5,277 nt of DNA from Dysgonamonadaceae bacterium (GTDB lineage: Bacteria > Bacteroidota > Bacteroidia > Bacteroidales > Azobacteroidaceae): assembly GCA_031276105.1 (NCBI GenBank), contig JAISNS010000054.1, forward strand, positions 1 to 5,277. Reading direction: 5' to 3'. The notes below the pieces were generated by a model. That model saw nothing but the letters and a program-made list of their open reading frames with translations. It searched no databases and was not told the DNA's origin. A program made the position numbers and the translations under genes. Shown here one piece after another: positions 1 to 5,277 of the stretch; position 1 is the stretch's first letter; the number at the start of each line of letters is the position of its first letter.

Positions 1-398
1 CGCATGGTTAATTTTTCGTTGGTGTTCGTAGTTGCGGTAATTGTCTTATCAAAACCACCCGGACGTCCTTTCGGATTGTAAGTAGCTGTGATTTTACCTT
101 TCTGTCCCGGTTCGATGGGTTCTTTCGTCCAATTCGGAACGGTACAGCCGCACGACGCCGTTGCATTGGTTATAAGAATCGCTTCATCCGTTTTATTAAT
201 AATGGTGAAAGTAGCTGTAACGCTTCCTCCATTTTCAGGGATTGTCCCAAAATTGTGCTCGGGATTTTCGACTATAATACCTTTTACTTCTTCATCGGAA
301 GCTGTTCCTTTGGAATCGTCCGGAGTTGAAGACATAAAACCTAAACCTGCCAGAGCAGGAATAATAATTACCCATTTTAAAAGACTTTTCTTTATCAT
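1..398 (-). CDS. Secreted DUF1573 domain protein, 3' end cut by window edge
   Basis: Translating the minus strand from the ATG at 398-396 gives 132 uninterrupted codons that run off the window. The start is well supported: an in-frame TAA lies seven codons upstream, and this ATG begins a signal-peptide-like segment (basic MIKKSLLK, then hydrophobic WVIIIPALAGLGFM, residues 9-22). There is no lipobox Cys, so a soluble periplasmic or surface protein is more likely than a lipoprotein. Residues 44-120 carry the DUF1573 (PF07610) signature: ENPEHNFGTIPENGG (44-58), ASCGCTVPNWTKEPIEPG (81-98) with Cys83 and Cys85, and NPKGRPGGFDKTI (108-120). The family is Ig-like (ASH/MSP-type beta sandwich) and very common in Bacteroidetes; its biochemical role is not established. 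Single-domain members are usually around 130-150 residues, so probably only the last strand is missing. The gene lies 74 nt downstream of the WXXGXW gene with its own possible -7 element, suggesting separate transcription. Family assignment is strong; function is unknown. Confidence 0.9.
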   Translation of the reverse strand, partial: MIKKSLLKWVIIIPALAGLGFMSSTPDDSKGTASDEEVKGIIVENPEHNFGTIPENGGSVTATFTIINKTDEAILITNATASCGCTVPNWTKEPIEPGQKGKITATYNPKGRPGGFDKTITATTNTNEKLTM

Positions 399-449
399 AC
401 TGTTGAAAATTAAAAATTAAAAAAATATATATTAATATTGTTTTAGCTG

Positions 450-457
450 CAAATATA
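450..457 (-). promoter_or_regulatory. Candidate Bacteroidetes -7 promoter element for the DUF1573 gene
   Basis: Read on the minus strand this is TATATTTG, an exact match to the Bacteroidetes primary-sigma -7 consensus TAnnTTTG. It lies 52 nt upstream of the DUF1573 ATG, implying a leader of roughly 45 nt. No clear TTTG -33 box is visible about 20 nt further upstream, and the surrounding gap is very AT-rich, so a chance match is possible. Confidence 0.45.
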
Positions 458-472
458 TAAATAAATTGTCGT

Positions 473-1528
473 TTACCGCTTATTTCTTGAAGAATTTGTT
501 CTTTCGGAGGCATTTGTTCTTTCTCTTGAACTGTTAACGGACGAAGTTCTTGTCCTTGACGACTGTACGGAAGCATTGCCGGAAGCGCTTACCGATTGCC
601 GGGAACTCACCGAAGAATTGGTGGAAACGCTTTGTGTTCGCGTTCTCGTTTCGCCGGCGGAAGATTGCCGGCTTGTCGTATTTCTTGAAACGCTTGCATT
701 TTCGACCGGTTGCCTGCTTGTCGTATTTCTTGAAATGGTTGCATTTTCGACCGGTTGCCGGCTTGTCGTATTCCTTGAAATGGTTGCATTTTCGGTTGAT
801 TGCCGGCTTGTAGTATTTCTTGAAATGGTTGTATTTCCGGCCGGTTGCCTGCTGCTGATCGAATTATTATTCCGGTTAGAGTTGCTATTGACTGACGATT
901 CCGATCTGCCTGACGATTCCGATCTGCTTGATGAACGGGAGCTATAAGCTGCGTTTCGAGTTGTCGGAGCCTGTCTCGGATTGTTATATTTCCGGTTAAT
1001 CGCGTTTCTTTCGCGTTCCGGAGATGAATTGAAGTGTGGAGAACTGTTGTAGTTGCGCGACCGGTGATTGGGATTGTGATCGTACCCGTAAGCATATCCG
1101 TGCCGGTATGTGTGATGATCGTAACGATGGTAGTAAACCGGACGTCCGTAATAATCGTAACGTCCATTGTAATAACCGTAATGGACATTAAGCGCTCGTG
1201 GAATCCAACAAGCGTCTATCCAACGGTAACCGCCGCGATAGTATTCCCAATAACCCGGAATCCAGTGCGCTTCGGCATAAGGCGCTAATTCCCAATGTCC
1301 TTGTATCCATACGTAAGTATGATAACGGTAATCCCACGACCAGTAACCGTCAATCCATATATATTCGGGAGCGGGAGGTGCAACCGGGTTCCCGACCGAC
1401 AAAACAATACCGGGCGCTAATGGAATATTAACATAAACCGATACCCGTACTTGTGCATAAAGCGTTGTTCCCGTGCCGAAAAGCGATAACAGGGAAATAA
1501 ATGCGATAGATAATAATTTTGTTTTCAT
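473..1528 (-). CDS. Exported WXXGXW-repeat protein with Ser/Arg/Asn-rich repetitive tail
   Basis: This 351-residue protein starts with a clear Sec signal peptide: MKTK, a hydrophobic core, and a probable signal peptidase I site after LYA (residues 23-25). The folded part, about 56-110, holds three exact WXXGXW motifs, WIDGYW (58-63), WIQGHW (74-79) and WIPGYW (89-94), plus a degenerate fourth, WIDACW (103-108), which contains the only Cys. Spacings are 16, 15 and 14 residues. This matches the WXXGXW/YXWGXW repeat family (PF12779), whose members are exported proteins of unknown function. Residues 116-151 are extremely rich in Tyr and His (19 of 36). From about 152 to the end the tail is low complexity, dominated by Ser, Arg, Asn and Thr, basic, and without Asp, Leu or Trp. 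It includes a 15-residue unit repeated four times (228-287) and a duplicated six-residue unit (201-212). The tail is probably disordered. Envelope or surface location is inferred; binding to nucleic acid or polysaccharide is possible but unproven. The start is supported by the signal peptide. Confidence 0.9.
   Translation of the reverse strand: MKTKLLSIAFISLLSLFGTGTTLYAQVRVSVYVNIPLAPGIVLSVGNPVAPPAPEYIWIDGYWSWDYRYHTYVWIQGHWELAPYAEAHWIPGYWEYYRGGYRWIDACWIPRALNVHYGYYNGRYDYYGRPVYYHRYDHHTYRHGYAYGYDHNPNHRSRNYNSSPHFNSSPERERNAINRKYNNPRQAPTTRNAAYSSRSSSRSESSGRSESSVNSNSNRNNNSISSRQPAGNTTISRNTTSRQSTENATISRNTTSRQPVENATISRNTTSRQPVENASVSRNTTSRQSSAGETRTRTQSVSTNSSVSSRQSVSASGNASVQSSRTRTSSVNSSRERTNASERTNSSRNKR
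672..851 (-). repeat. Four tandem 45-bp repeats inside the WXXGXW gene
   Basis: Four adjacent 45-bp copies start at plus-strand positions 672, 717, 762 and 807, each beginning with cttgt followed by a variant of cgtatttcttgaaa. Copy 2 differs from copy 1 at 3 positions and from copies 3 and 4 at 5 each, by my hand alignment. The period is a multiple of three, so each copy adds 15 residues without a frameshift. The encoded consensus is RQPVENATISRNTTS, residues about 228-287. A partial degenerate continuation (RQSSAGE) follows in the protein. Confidence 0.95.
892..927 (-). repeat. Two identical tandem 18-bp repeats inside the WXXGXW gene
   Basis: The plus-strand unit ctgacgattccgatctgc occurs twice back to back at 892-909 and 910-927 with no differences. 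In the gene's frame it encodes the duplicated hexapeptide in SRSESSGRSESS (residues 201-212). It is distinct from the 45-bp repeats some 40 bp away and is a second in-frame expansion in the same tail. Perfect identity suggests a recent duplication. Confidence 0.92.
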
Positions 1529-1554
1529 GAGTTCAATAATTATTAATTGTTAAA

Positions 1555-1565
1555 CAAATTCTATA
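1555..1565 (-). promoter_or_regulatory. Possible -7 element for the WXXGXW gene
   Basis: On the minus strand this reads TATAGAATTTG, close to the Bacteroidetes -7 consensus but with three rather than two bases between TA and TTTG. It sits 26 nt upstream of the ATG at 1528, giving a short leader of about 20 nt. No convincing -33 box is seen. The whole 91-nt gap between gcvP and this gene is AT-rich and holds no good terminator, so weak read-through from gcvP cannot be excluded. Confidence 0.3.
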
Positions 1566-1619
1566 CATGTAAAGACAAGCGTTTAATAAAAATGTTTAAT
1601 ATTTAGGTATTAATAATTG

Positions 1620-4478
1620 TTAAGTATTTTGAAGGTCGCATTGAACGGCAAGCAGGTTTCTGTCGCCAAAGGCATTGTCCACACGTGCAACATTGACCCA
1701 GAATTTGTTTTCTCGAACCCATTCTGCCGGAAAAGCGGCTTTGTTGCGGGAATACGTATGTTTCCATTCATCGGCGCATACTTCGTATTGCGGATGAGGG
1801 GCATTGATTAAAACGTTATCGTCTTTACCGGCAATGCTTTTAGCTATTTCTTCGATTTCTTCGCGAATCGTGAGCATGGCGTCGATGAAGCGGTTCAGTT
1901 CGGCGGGACTTTCGCTTTCGGTCGGTTCGATCATTAAGGTACCGTGTACCGGAAAAGAGAGGGTTGGGGCGTGGAATCCAAAATCGATCAGTCGCTTGGC
2001 GATATCCGTTTCGGTAATTCCCGAATAATCTTTGAATTTCCGGCAATCAAGAATCAATTCGTGTCCGACGCGGGCTTTATTTCCTTTGTAAACAATTCCA
2101 TACGCATTTTCCAATTGCGAGGCTAAGTAATTGGCGTTCAGGATAGCGATTTGCGTTGCCAAAGTCAGTCCGCTACCGCCCATCATCCGGATGTAGGCGT
2201 AGGTAATGGGTAATATGCCTGCACTTCCGAAAGGAGCGGAGGCTACGGTGTTCAACGAATTTCCATCTTTTACCGGATGTGCGGGAAGGAAAGGCGCCAA
2301 GTGTTTGGCGACGCAAACAGGGCCTTCGCCGGGGCCTCCTCCTCCGTGAGGAATGGCAAATGTTTTGTGCAGATTCAAATGGCAGACATCTGCGCCGATG
2401 AAGCCCGGATTCGTCAACCCGACCTGAGCGTTCATATTGGCTCCGTCCATATATACCTGTCCGCCGTTATCGTGGATGATGCGGCACATTTCCATAATAT
2501 TGGTTTCAAAAATTCCGTGAGTGGAAGGATAGGTAATCATGAAAGCAGCCAGGTTGTTTTTATGTTCTTCTGCTTTGGCTTTCAAGTCTTCGATATCGGT
2601 ATTGCCGTTTTCGTCGAACCGGATGGTTACCGTTTGAAAACCTGCCTGAATGGCGCTGGCAGGGTTGGTGCCGTGAGCCGACGCCGGAATAAGAACGATA
2701 TTGCGGTGTTCTTCTCCGATGGATTTCAGGTATTTTCTGATTATCATCAATCCGGTATATTCGCCGGCGGCGCCTGAGTTGGGTTGGAAGGTTACGCCCG
2801 GAAGTCCGGTGATTGTGCCGAGATAAGCGGCCAAGTTTTCGATTAATTCCTGATATCCTTCCGTTTGGTCTTCAGGAGCGTAAGGATGGATATTAGCCCA
2901 ATGCGGATCGTTCAGGGGAAGCATTTCGGAGGCGGCATTCAGTTTCATGGTGCATGATCCCAATGAAATCATGGAATGGGCGAGCGAAATATCGCGTACT
3001 TCCAGCTTTTTGATGTAACGCATCAATTCGGTTTCCGTATGGAAGGAATTGAAAACGGCGTGGGTTAAATAAGCGGATGTCCTTTTGAATTTGCCGGCGA
3101 AGTAATAGCGGGCTTCCGGTTCTTTTTCGCAGGAAAGAGCCGCTGAATCGGCGCGGGCTTCCGAAAAGATGTATAAGAGGACGTTGATGTCTTCCGGCAA
3201 GGTAGTTTCGTCGATGCTGATTCCGATAGCGCCGTCGTCGAAGTAGCGGAGGTTGACTTTGCAATCCAGCGCTGTTTCGCGCAGGGTATCGAGGGAGGCA
3301 TCGGGCGCCAAGCGGATTTTCAGGGTATCGAAGAAGTTGTTATTTTCCTGTGTATAGCCCGATTTTTCCAGTTCGGCAGACAGAAATCCCGCGTATGAAT
3401 GGATGCGCAGGGCGATGTTTTTTAATCCTTCCGGGCCGTGATAGACTGCGTAAAAGGAGGTCATTGTCGCCAATAACGCTTGTGCGGTGCAGATATTGGA
3501 GGTCGCTTTTTCGCGTTTGATATGCTGTTCGCGTGTCTGCAAAGCCATACGCAGGGCTTTTTTCCCGTAAGCATCTTTGGAAATGCCGATGATTCGTCCC
3601 GGGATGTTGCGTTTGTATTCTTCTTTGGTTGCAAAATATCCGGCGCTGGGGCCTCCGTAATACATGGGGATGCCTAAGCGTTGGGTGGAACCGAAAACCA
3701 CATCGGCGCCCCATTCCCCCGGAGGGGTTAAGAGGGTTAAGCTCAAGAGGTCGGCGGCTACGGCCACTTTGCTGCCGGCGGCCTGCGCTTTTTCGACAAA
3801 GCGGGTATAGTCTTCGACAGAGCCGTCTGCGTTCGGGTATTGAATGATGGCTCCGAAGACGTTTCCGGAAAATTCAAACGTCCGGTAATCGCCTTTTTGC
3901 AGAACGATTCCTTGCGGTTGGGTACGGGTCTTCAAGACAGCTAAAGTAGAGTCAAAGATTTTATTATCAACAAACAGGATATTGGCATTATTTTTTACCT
4001 GTTCCCTGCTTCTTGTCTGAAAGAGCATGTTGGCGACTTCGGCGGCGGCGGTTGCTTCGTCCAACAGCGAGCAATTGGCTAAAGGGAGGCCGGTCAGATC
4101 GCTAACCATCGTTTGAAAATTCAGCAAAGCTTCCAGTCGTCCCTGTGATATTTCGGCCTGATAAGGCGTGTAGGACGTGTACCAGCAGGGATTTTCAAAT
4201 ACGTTCCGGATGATTACGGCCGGGGCAACCGTATCGTACCAGCCCATGCCGATATAGGAGGTAAAAGTTTCGTTTTTGGACGCTAATTCGGCAATATGTT
4301 CTGCGTATTCCCTTTCTGTTAAGGGTTCCGGCAGGTCTAATGCTTCTTTCAGGCGGATATTGTCCGGAATTGTTTCGCTGATTAACTGTTCCAAACTGTT
4401 GACCCCAATTTTGGAAATCAAGGTTTCTATTTCTTTTTCATTCACTCCGATGTGACGGTAAACAAATTGTTCTTGCAT
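1620..4478 (-). CDS. gcvP: Glycine dehydrogenase (decarboxylating), glycine cleavage system P-protein
   Basis: GcvP decarboxylates glycine using pyridoxal phosphate and transfers the remaining aminomethyl group to the lipoyl arm of the H-protein, feeding one-carbon units to folate with GcvT and Lpd in the cytoplasm. At 952 residues this is the full-length single-chain form, with N- and C-terminal halves fused rather than split as GcvPA/GcvPB. Hallmarks in the N-terminal half are YIGMGWYDT (75-83), NPCWYTSYTPYQAEISQGRLE (96-116) and SLLDEATAAAEVANM (137-151). In the C-terminal half they are SLGSCTMKLNAASEM (506-520), HPYAPEDQTEGYQ (531-543), PASAHGTNPASA (598-609), MDGANMNAQVGL (677-688), the PLP lysine Lys705 in NLHKTF (702-707), the GGGGPGEGP loop (712-720) and EPTESES (851-857). 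No frameshift or lost catalytic residue is seen. The ATG at 4478 gives the usual N-terminus leading to RHIG (residues 8-11). It begins 33 nt after the hydrolase stop. No glycine riboswitch is visible upstream, and gcvT, gcvH and lpd are not in this window. Confidence 0.98.
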   Translation of the reverse strand: MQEQFVYRHIGVNEKEIETLISKIGVNSLEQLISETIPDNIRLKEALDLPEPLTEREYAEHIAELASKNETFTSYIGMGWYDTVAPAVIIRNVFENPCWYTSYTPYQAEISQGRLEALLNFQTMVSDLTGLPLANCSLLDEATAAAEVANMLFQTRSREQVKNNANILFVDNKIFDSTLAVLKTRTQPQGIVLQKGDYRTFEFSGNVFGAIIQYPNADGSVEDYTRFVEKAQAAGSKVAVAADLLSLTLLTPPGEWGADVVFGSTQRLGIPMYYGGPSAGYFATKEEYKRNIPGRIIGISKDAYGKKALRMALQTREQHIKREKATSNICTAQALLATMTSFYAVYHGPEGLKNIALRIHSYAGFLSAELEKSGYTQENNNFFDTLKIRLAPDASLDTLRETALDCKVNLRYFDDGAIGISIDETTLPEDINVLLYIFSEARADSAALSCEKEPEARYYFAGKFKRTSAYLTHAVFNSFHTETELMRYIKKLEVRDISLAHSMISLGSCTMKLNAASEMLPLNDPHWANIHPYAPEDQTEGYQELIENLAAYLGTITGLPGVTFQPNSGAAGEYTGLMIIRKYLKSIGEEHRNIVLIPASAHGTNPASAIQAGFQTVTIRFDENGNTDIEDLKAKAEEHKNNLAAFMITYPSTHGIFETNIMEMCRIIHDNGGQVYMDGANMNAQVGLTNPGFIGADVCHLNLHKTFAIPHGGGGPGEGPVCVAKHLAPFLPAHPVKDGNSLNTVASAPFGSAGILPITYAYIRMMGGSGLTLATQIAILNANYLASQLENAYGIVYKGNKARVGHELILDCRKFKDYSGITETDIAKRLIDFGFHAPTLSFPVHGTLMIEPTESESPAELNRFIDAMLTIREEIEEIAKSIAGKDDNVLINAPHPQYEVCADEWKHTYSRNKAAFPAEWVRENKFWVNVARVDNAFGDRNLLAVQCDLQNT

Positions 4479-4511
4479 ATTATATAAATTATATAAACTA
4501 AAAATTAAAAA
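4479..4511 (-). other. AT-rich hydrolase-gcvP spacer with a 9-bp tandem duplication
   Basis: This 33-nt gap holds attatataa twice in tandem (4479-4487 and 4488-4496, plus strand) immediately before the gcvP start. It then holds an A-rich tract (4495-4512) that closely matches the arm of the edge palindrome. There is no TAnnTTTG promoter, no GC-rich hairpin and no recognisable Shine-Dalgarno. The short distance and absence of signals favour co-transcription of gcvP with the hydrolase gene. Confidence 0.6.
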
Positions 4512-5150
4512 CTATATTCGTAAGTATGTATTATGTCGTTTTTCTTCTGCGACGGTGGATGCGGGGCCGTGACCGGGAAAGAGGACGGTATTTTCGGGGA
4601 GGGTCAGCAAGCGTGTCCGGATGGCGTGAATCAATGTATTTTCATCGCCTTCCCACAAATCGGTTCTTCCTATATCGTGGTGGAAGAGGGTGTCGCCGGT
4701 GAATACGCAACTGTCTTTTTCGCAGTAAAAAGAGAGGCTTCCGGGCGAATGGCCGGGAGTGTGAAGCGCTTTCAAGACCGTATTTCCGAAACGAATAGAG
4801 TCGTCGCCGTTGATAAAATGTTCGGCGCTTACAGGCTCATAATCAATCCGGATACCGAAAGAGGCTGCCTGTATTTTCAGGTTTGGCATCCGGTCGTCCT
4901 GCTCGTTGTACTGGGGTTTCAAACCGTAGTTCTCGTAAATAAAACGATTGCCTAATACGTGATCGAAATGAAGATGCGTATTCAGTAAATATTTTATTTT
5001 TAATTTATTGGAAGTGATGTATTCTTTTAAGCGATCACGTTCTTTTTCAGTAAAAGCGCCGCAATCAATGATTGCAGATTCTTTGGTTTCGTCGTAAAGT
5101 AAATAGGTGTTTACACACACCATGTTAAATTCAAATATTTTAATTTGCAT
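4512..5150 (-). CDS. Metallo-beta-lactamase-fold hydrolase, glyoxalase II / YcbL-like
   Basis: This 212-residue protein has the complete dinuclear metal site of the MBL-fold glyoxalase II group: THLHFDH at 58-64 (His59, His61, Asp63, His64), His134 in TPGHSPG (131-137), Asp153 in TGDTLF (151-156) and His194 in FPGHGP (191-196). It also carries IGRTDL (160-165), typical of YcbL-type members. The N-terminus FEFNMVCVNTYLLYDETKES fits the family, supporting the ATG at 5150. It lacks the C-terminal glutathione-binding domain of classical hydroxyacylglutathione hydrolase (about 250 residues), so although such proteins are often annotated as glyoxalase II, the true substrate, probably a thioester or other hydrolysable metabolite, is uncertain. 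There is no signal peptide, so it is cytoplasmic. It is first in a probable two-gene unit with gcvP; any functional link to glycine cleavage is unproven. Confidence 0.92.
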   Translation of the reverse strand: MQIKIFEFNMVCVNTYLLYDETKESAIIDCGAFTEKERDRLKEYITSNKLKIKYLLNTHLHFDHVLGNRFIYENYGLKPQYNEQDDRMPNLKIQAASFGIRIDYEPVSAEHFINGDDSIRFGNTVLKALHTPGHSPGSLSFYCEKDSCVFTGDTLFHHDIGRTDLWEGDENTLIHAIRTRLLTLPENTVLFPGHGPASTVAEEKRHNTYLRI

Positions 5151-5156
5151 CCTCCT
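5151..5156 (-). promoter_or_regulatory. AGGAGG Shine-Dalgarno-like motif touching the hydrolase start codon
   Basis: On the minus strand a perfect AGGAGG lies directly against the ATG at 5150-5148 with no spacer, whereas a working Shine-Dalgarno normally lies about 5-9 nt away. The next in-frame ATG (codon 10) would be 27 nt from the motif, also a poor distance, and would remove the conserved first strand. The motif may be non-functional, fitting the weak use of Shine-Dalgarno pairing in Bacteroidetes. Confidence 0.4.
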
Positions 5157-5167
5157 GAATTTTTTTG

Positions 5168-5175
5168 CAAATTTA
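5168..5175 (-). promoter_or_regulatory. Candidate Bacteroidetes -7 promoter element for the hydrolase-gcvP unit
   Basis: The minus strand reads TAAATTTG, an exact TAnnTTTG match, 17 nt upstream of the hydrolase ATG. Transcription would start near 5161-5163, leaving a leader of only about 10-13 nt. No TTTG -33 box is seen at the expected distance. It lies just downstream of the edge palindrome, consistent with a new transcription unit starting after a terminator. Confidence 0.45.
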
Positions 5176-5205
5176 CTGAAATATTTTGAATTATCGGCAG
5201 AGCTA

Positions 5206-5277
5206 AAACTAAAAGCTAAAAACGGCGCGAAGCGACGTTTATTTACCGCACTTTGCGCCGTTTTTAGCTTTTAGTTT
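5206..5277. terminator. Long inverted repeat, probable bidirectional terminator or palindromic repeat element (cut by window edge)
   Basis: The arms at 5206-5228 and 5255-5277 are perfect 23-nt reverse complements. Each consists of a GC-rich core (acggcgc / gcgccgt) flanked by an A-rich or T-rich outer part containing agctaaaa or its complement. In plus-strand RNA the stem extends inward by a G-U pair (5229/5254) and three more pairs (5230-5232 with 5251-5253), leaving a loop of about 18 nt. The left side continues outward as agcta (5201-5205), so the arms may be longer beyond the window. A GC stem followed by T runs on either strand is what a bidirectional intrinsic terminator looks like. 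On the minus strand it would end the unseen gene upstream of the hydrolase. The unusually long perfect outer arms also allow a dispersed palindromic element. Confidence 0.75.

Noticed and set aside
550..947. Plus-strand open frames of 87 and 123 codons across the tandem repeats
   Set aside because: They mirror the 45-bp repeats on the opposite strand, giving repeated hydrophobic strings such as LVVFLEMVAFS. There is no promoter or ribosome-binding signal; they are shadows.
607..1188. A 193-codon minus-strand open frame overlapping the WXXGXW gene in another frame
   Set aside because: It exists because the repetitive, biased sequence avoids stops in more than one frame. Its translation shows no family features and no signal peptide, and the overlapping frame has a clear signal peptide and WXXGXW motifs.
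1596..1613. Small hairpin ttaata/tattaa downstream of gcvP as a possible terminator
   Set aside because: The six-pair stem is all A/T with a six-base loop and no proper T run directly after it, too weak to call.
1544..1623. 10-bp direct repeat taattgttaa at 1544-1553 and 1614-1623 flanking the gcvP/WXXGXW gap
   Set aside because: It is short and AT-rich in an AT-rich spacer, and one copy overlaps the gcvP stop codon. There is no mobile element between the copies, so it is probably chance.
2277..2777. A 166-codon plus-strand open frame inside gcvP
   Set aside because: It lies antisense to the highly conserved PLP-binding half of GcvP, has no recognisable domain, and is explained by codon bias on the coding strand.
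4479..4511. Glycine riboswitch upstream of gcvP
   Set aside because: The gap is only 33 nt of AT-rich DNA, far too short for the aptamer, and no such structure is visible upstream of the hydrolase start either.
4533..4955. A 140-codon plus-strand open frame antisense to the hydrolase
   Set aside because: The opposite strand encodes a complete MBL-fold protein with all metal ligands; the plus-strand translation resembles no family.

Overview
The window looks like chromosomal DNA of a Bacteroidota (Bacteroidetes) species, most likely of the order Bacteroidales. The evidence is a short exported DUF1573 protein, a long single-chain glycine decarboxylase, AT-rich gaps between genes, generally weak Shine-Dalgarno signals, and two spots matching the TAnnTTTG -7 element typical of this phylum. 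I cannot name the genus. All four protein genes lie on the minus strand, so transcription runs from high to low coordinates.

In transcription order: (i) 5206-5277, cut by the window edge, is a long, nearly perfect inverted repeat with a GC-rich core and T-rich flanks. It is probably a bidirectional terminator or a palindromic repeat element. (ii) 4512-5150 encodes a compact metallo-beta-lactamase-fold hydrolase of the glyoxalase II / YcbL type with all metal ligands present. (iii) 1620-4478, only 33 nt further on, encodes full-length glycine dehydrogenase (GcvP), the P-protein of the glycine cleavage system. (iv) 473-1528 encodes an exported protein with four WXXGXW-type repeats, a Tyr/His-rich middle and a long Ser/Arg/Asn-rich tail built partly from in-frame tandem repeats. 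(v) 398 down to the window edge is the N-terminal 132 codons of a secreted DUF1573 protein.

The hydrolase and gcvP are probably co-transcribed. The other two genes are each preceded by an AT-rich gap with a possible promoter and are likely separate units. The first pair is cytoplasmic metabolism and the second pair is envelope or exported proteins; nothing in the sequence ties the two pairs together functionally. No RNA gene, CRISPR array, insertion sequence or transposase is visible, and no gene-free stretch exceeds 300 bases. I see no convincing new multi-gene system. The items most worth a second look are the edge palindrome, the tandem-repeat tail, and an A-rich intergenic motif that matches the palindrome arm.
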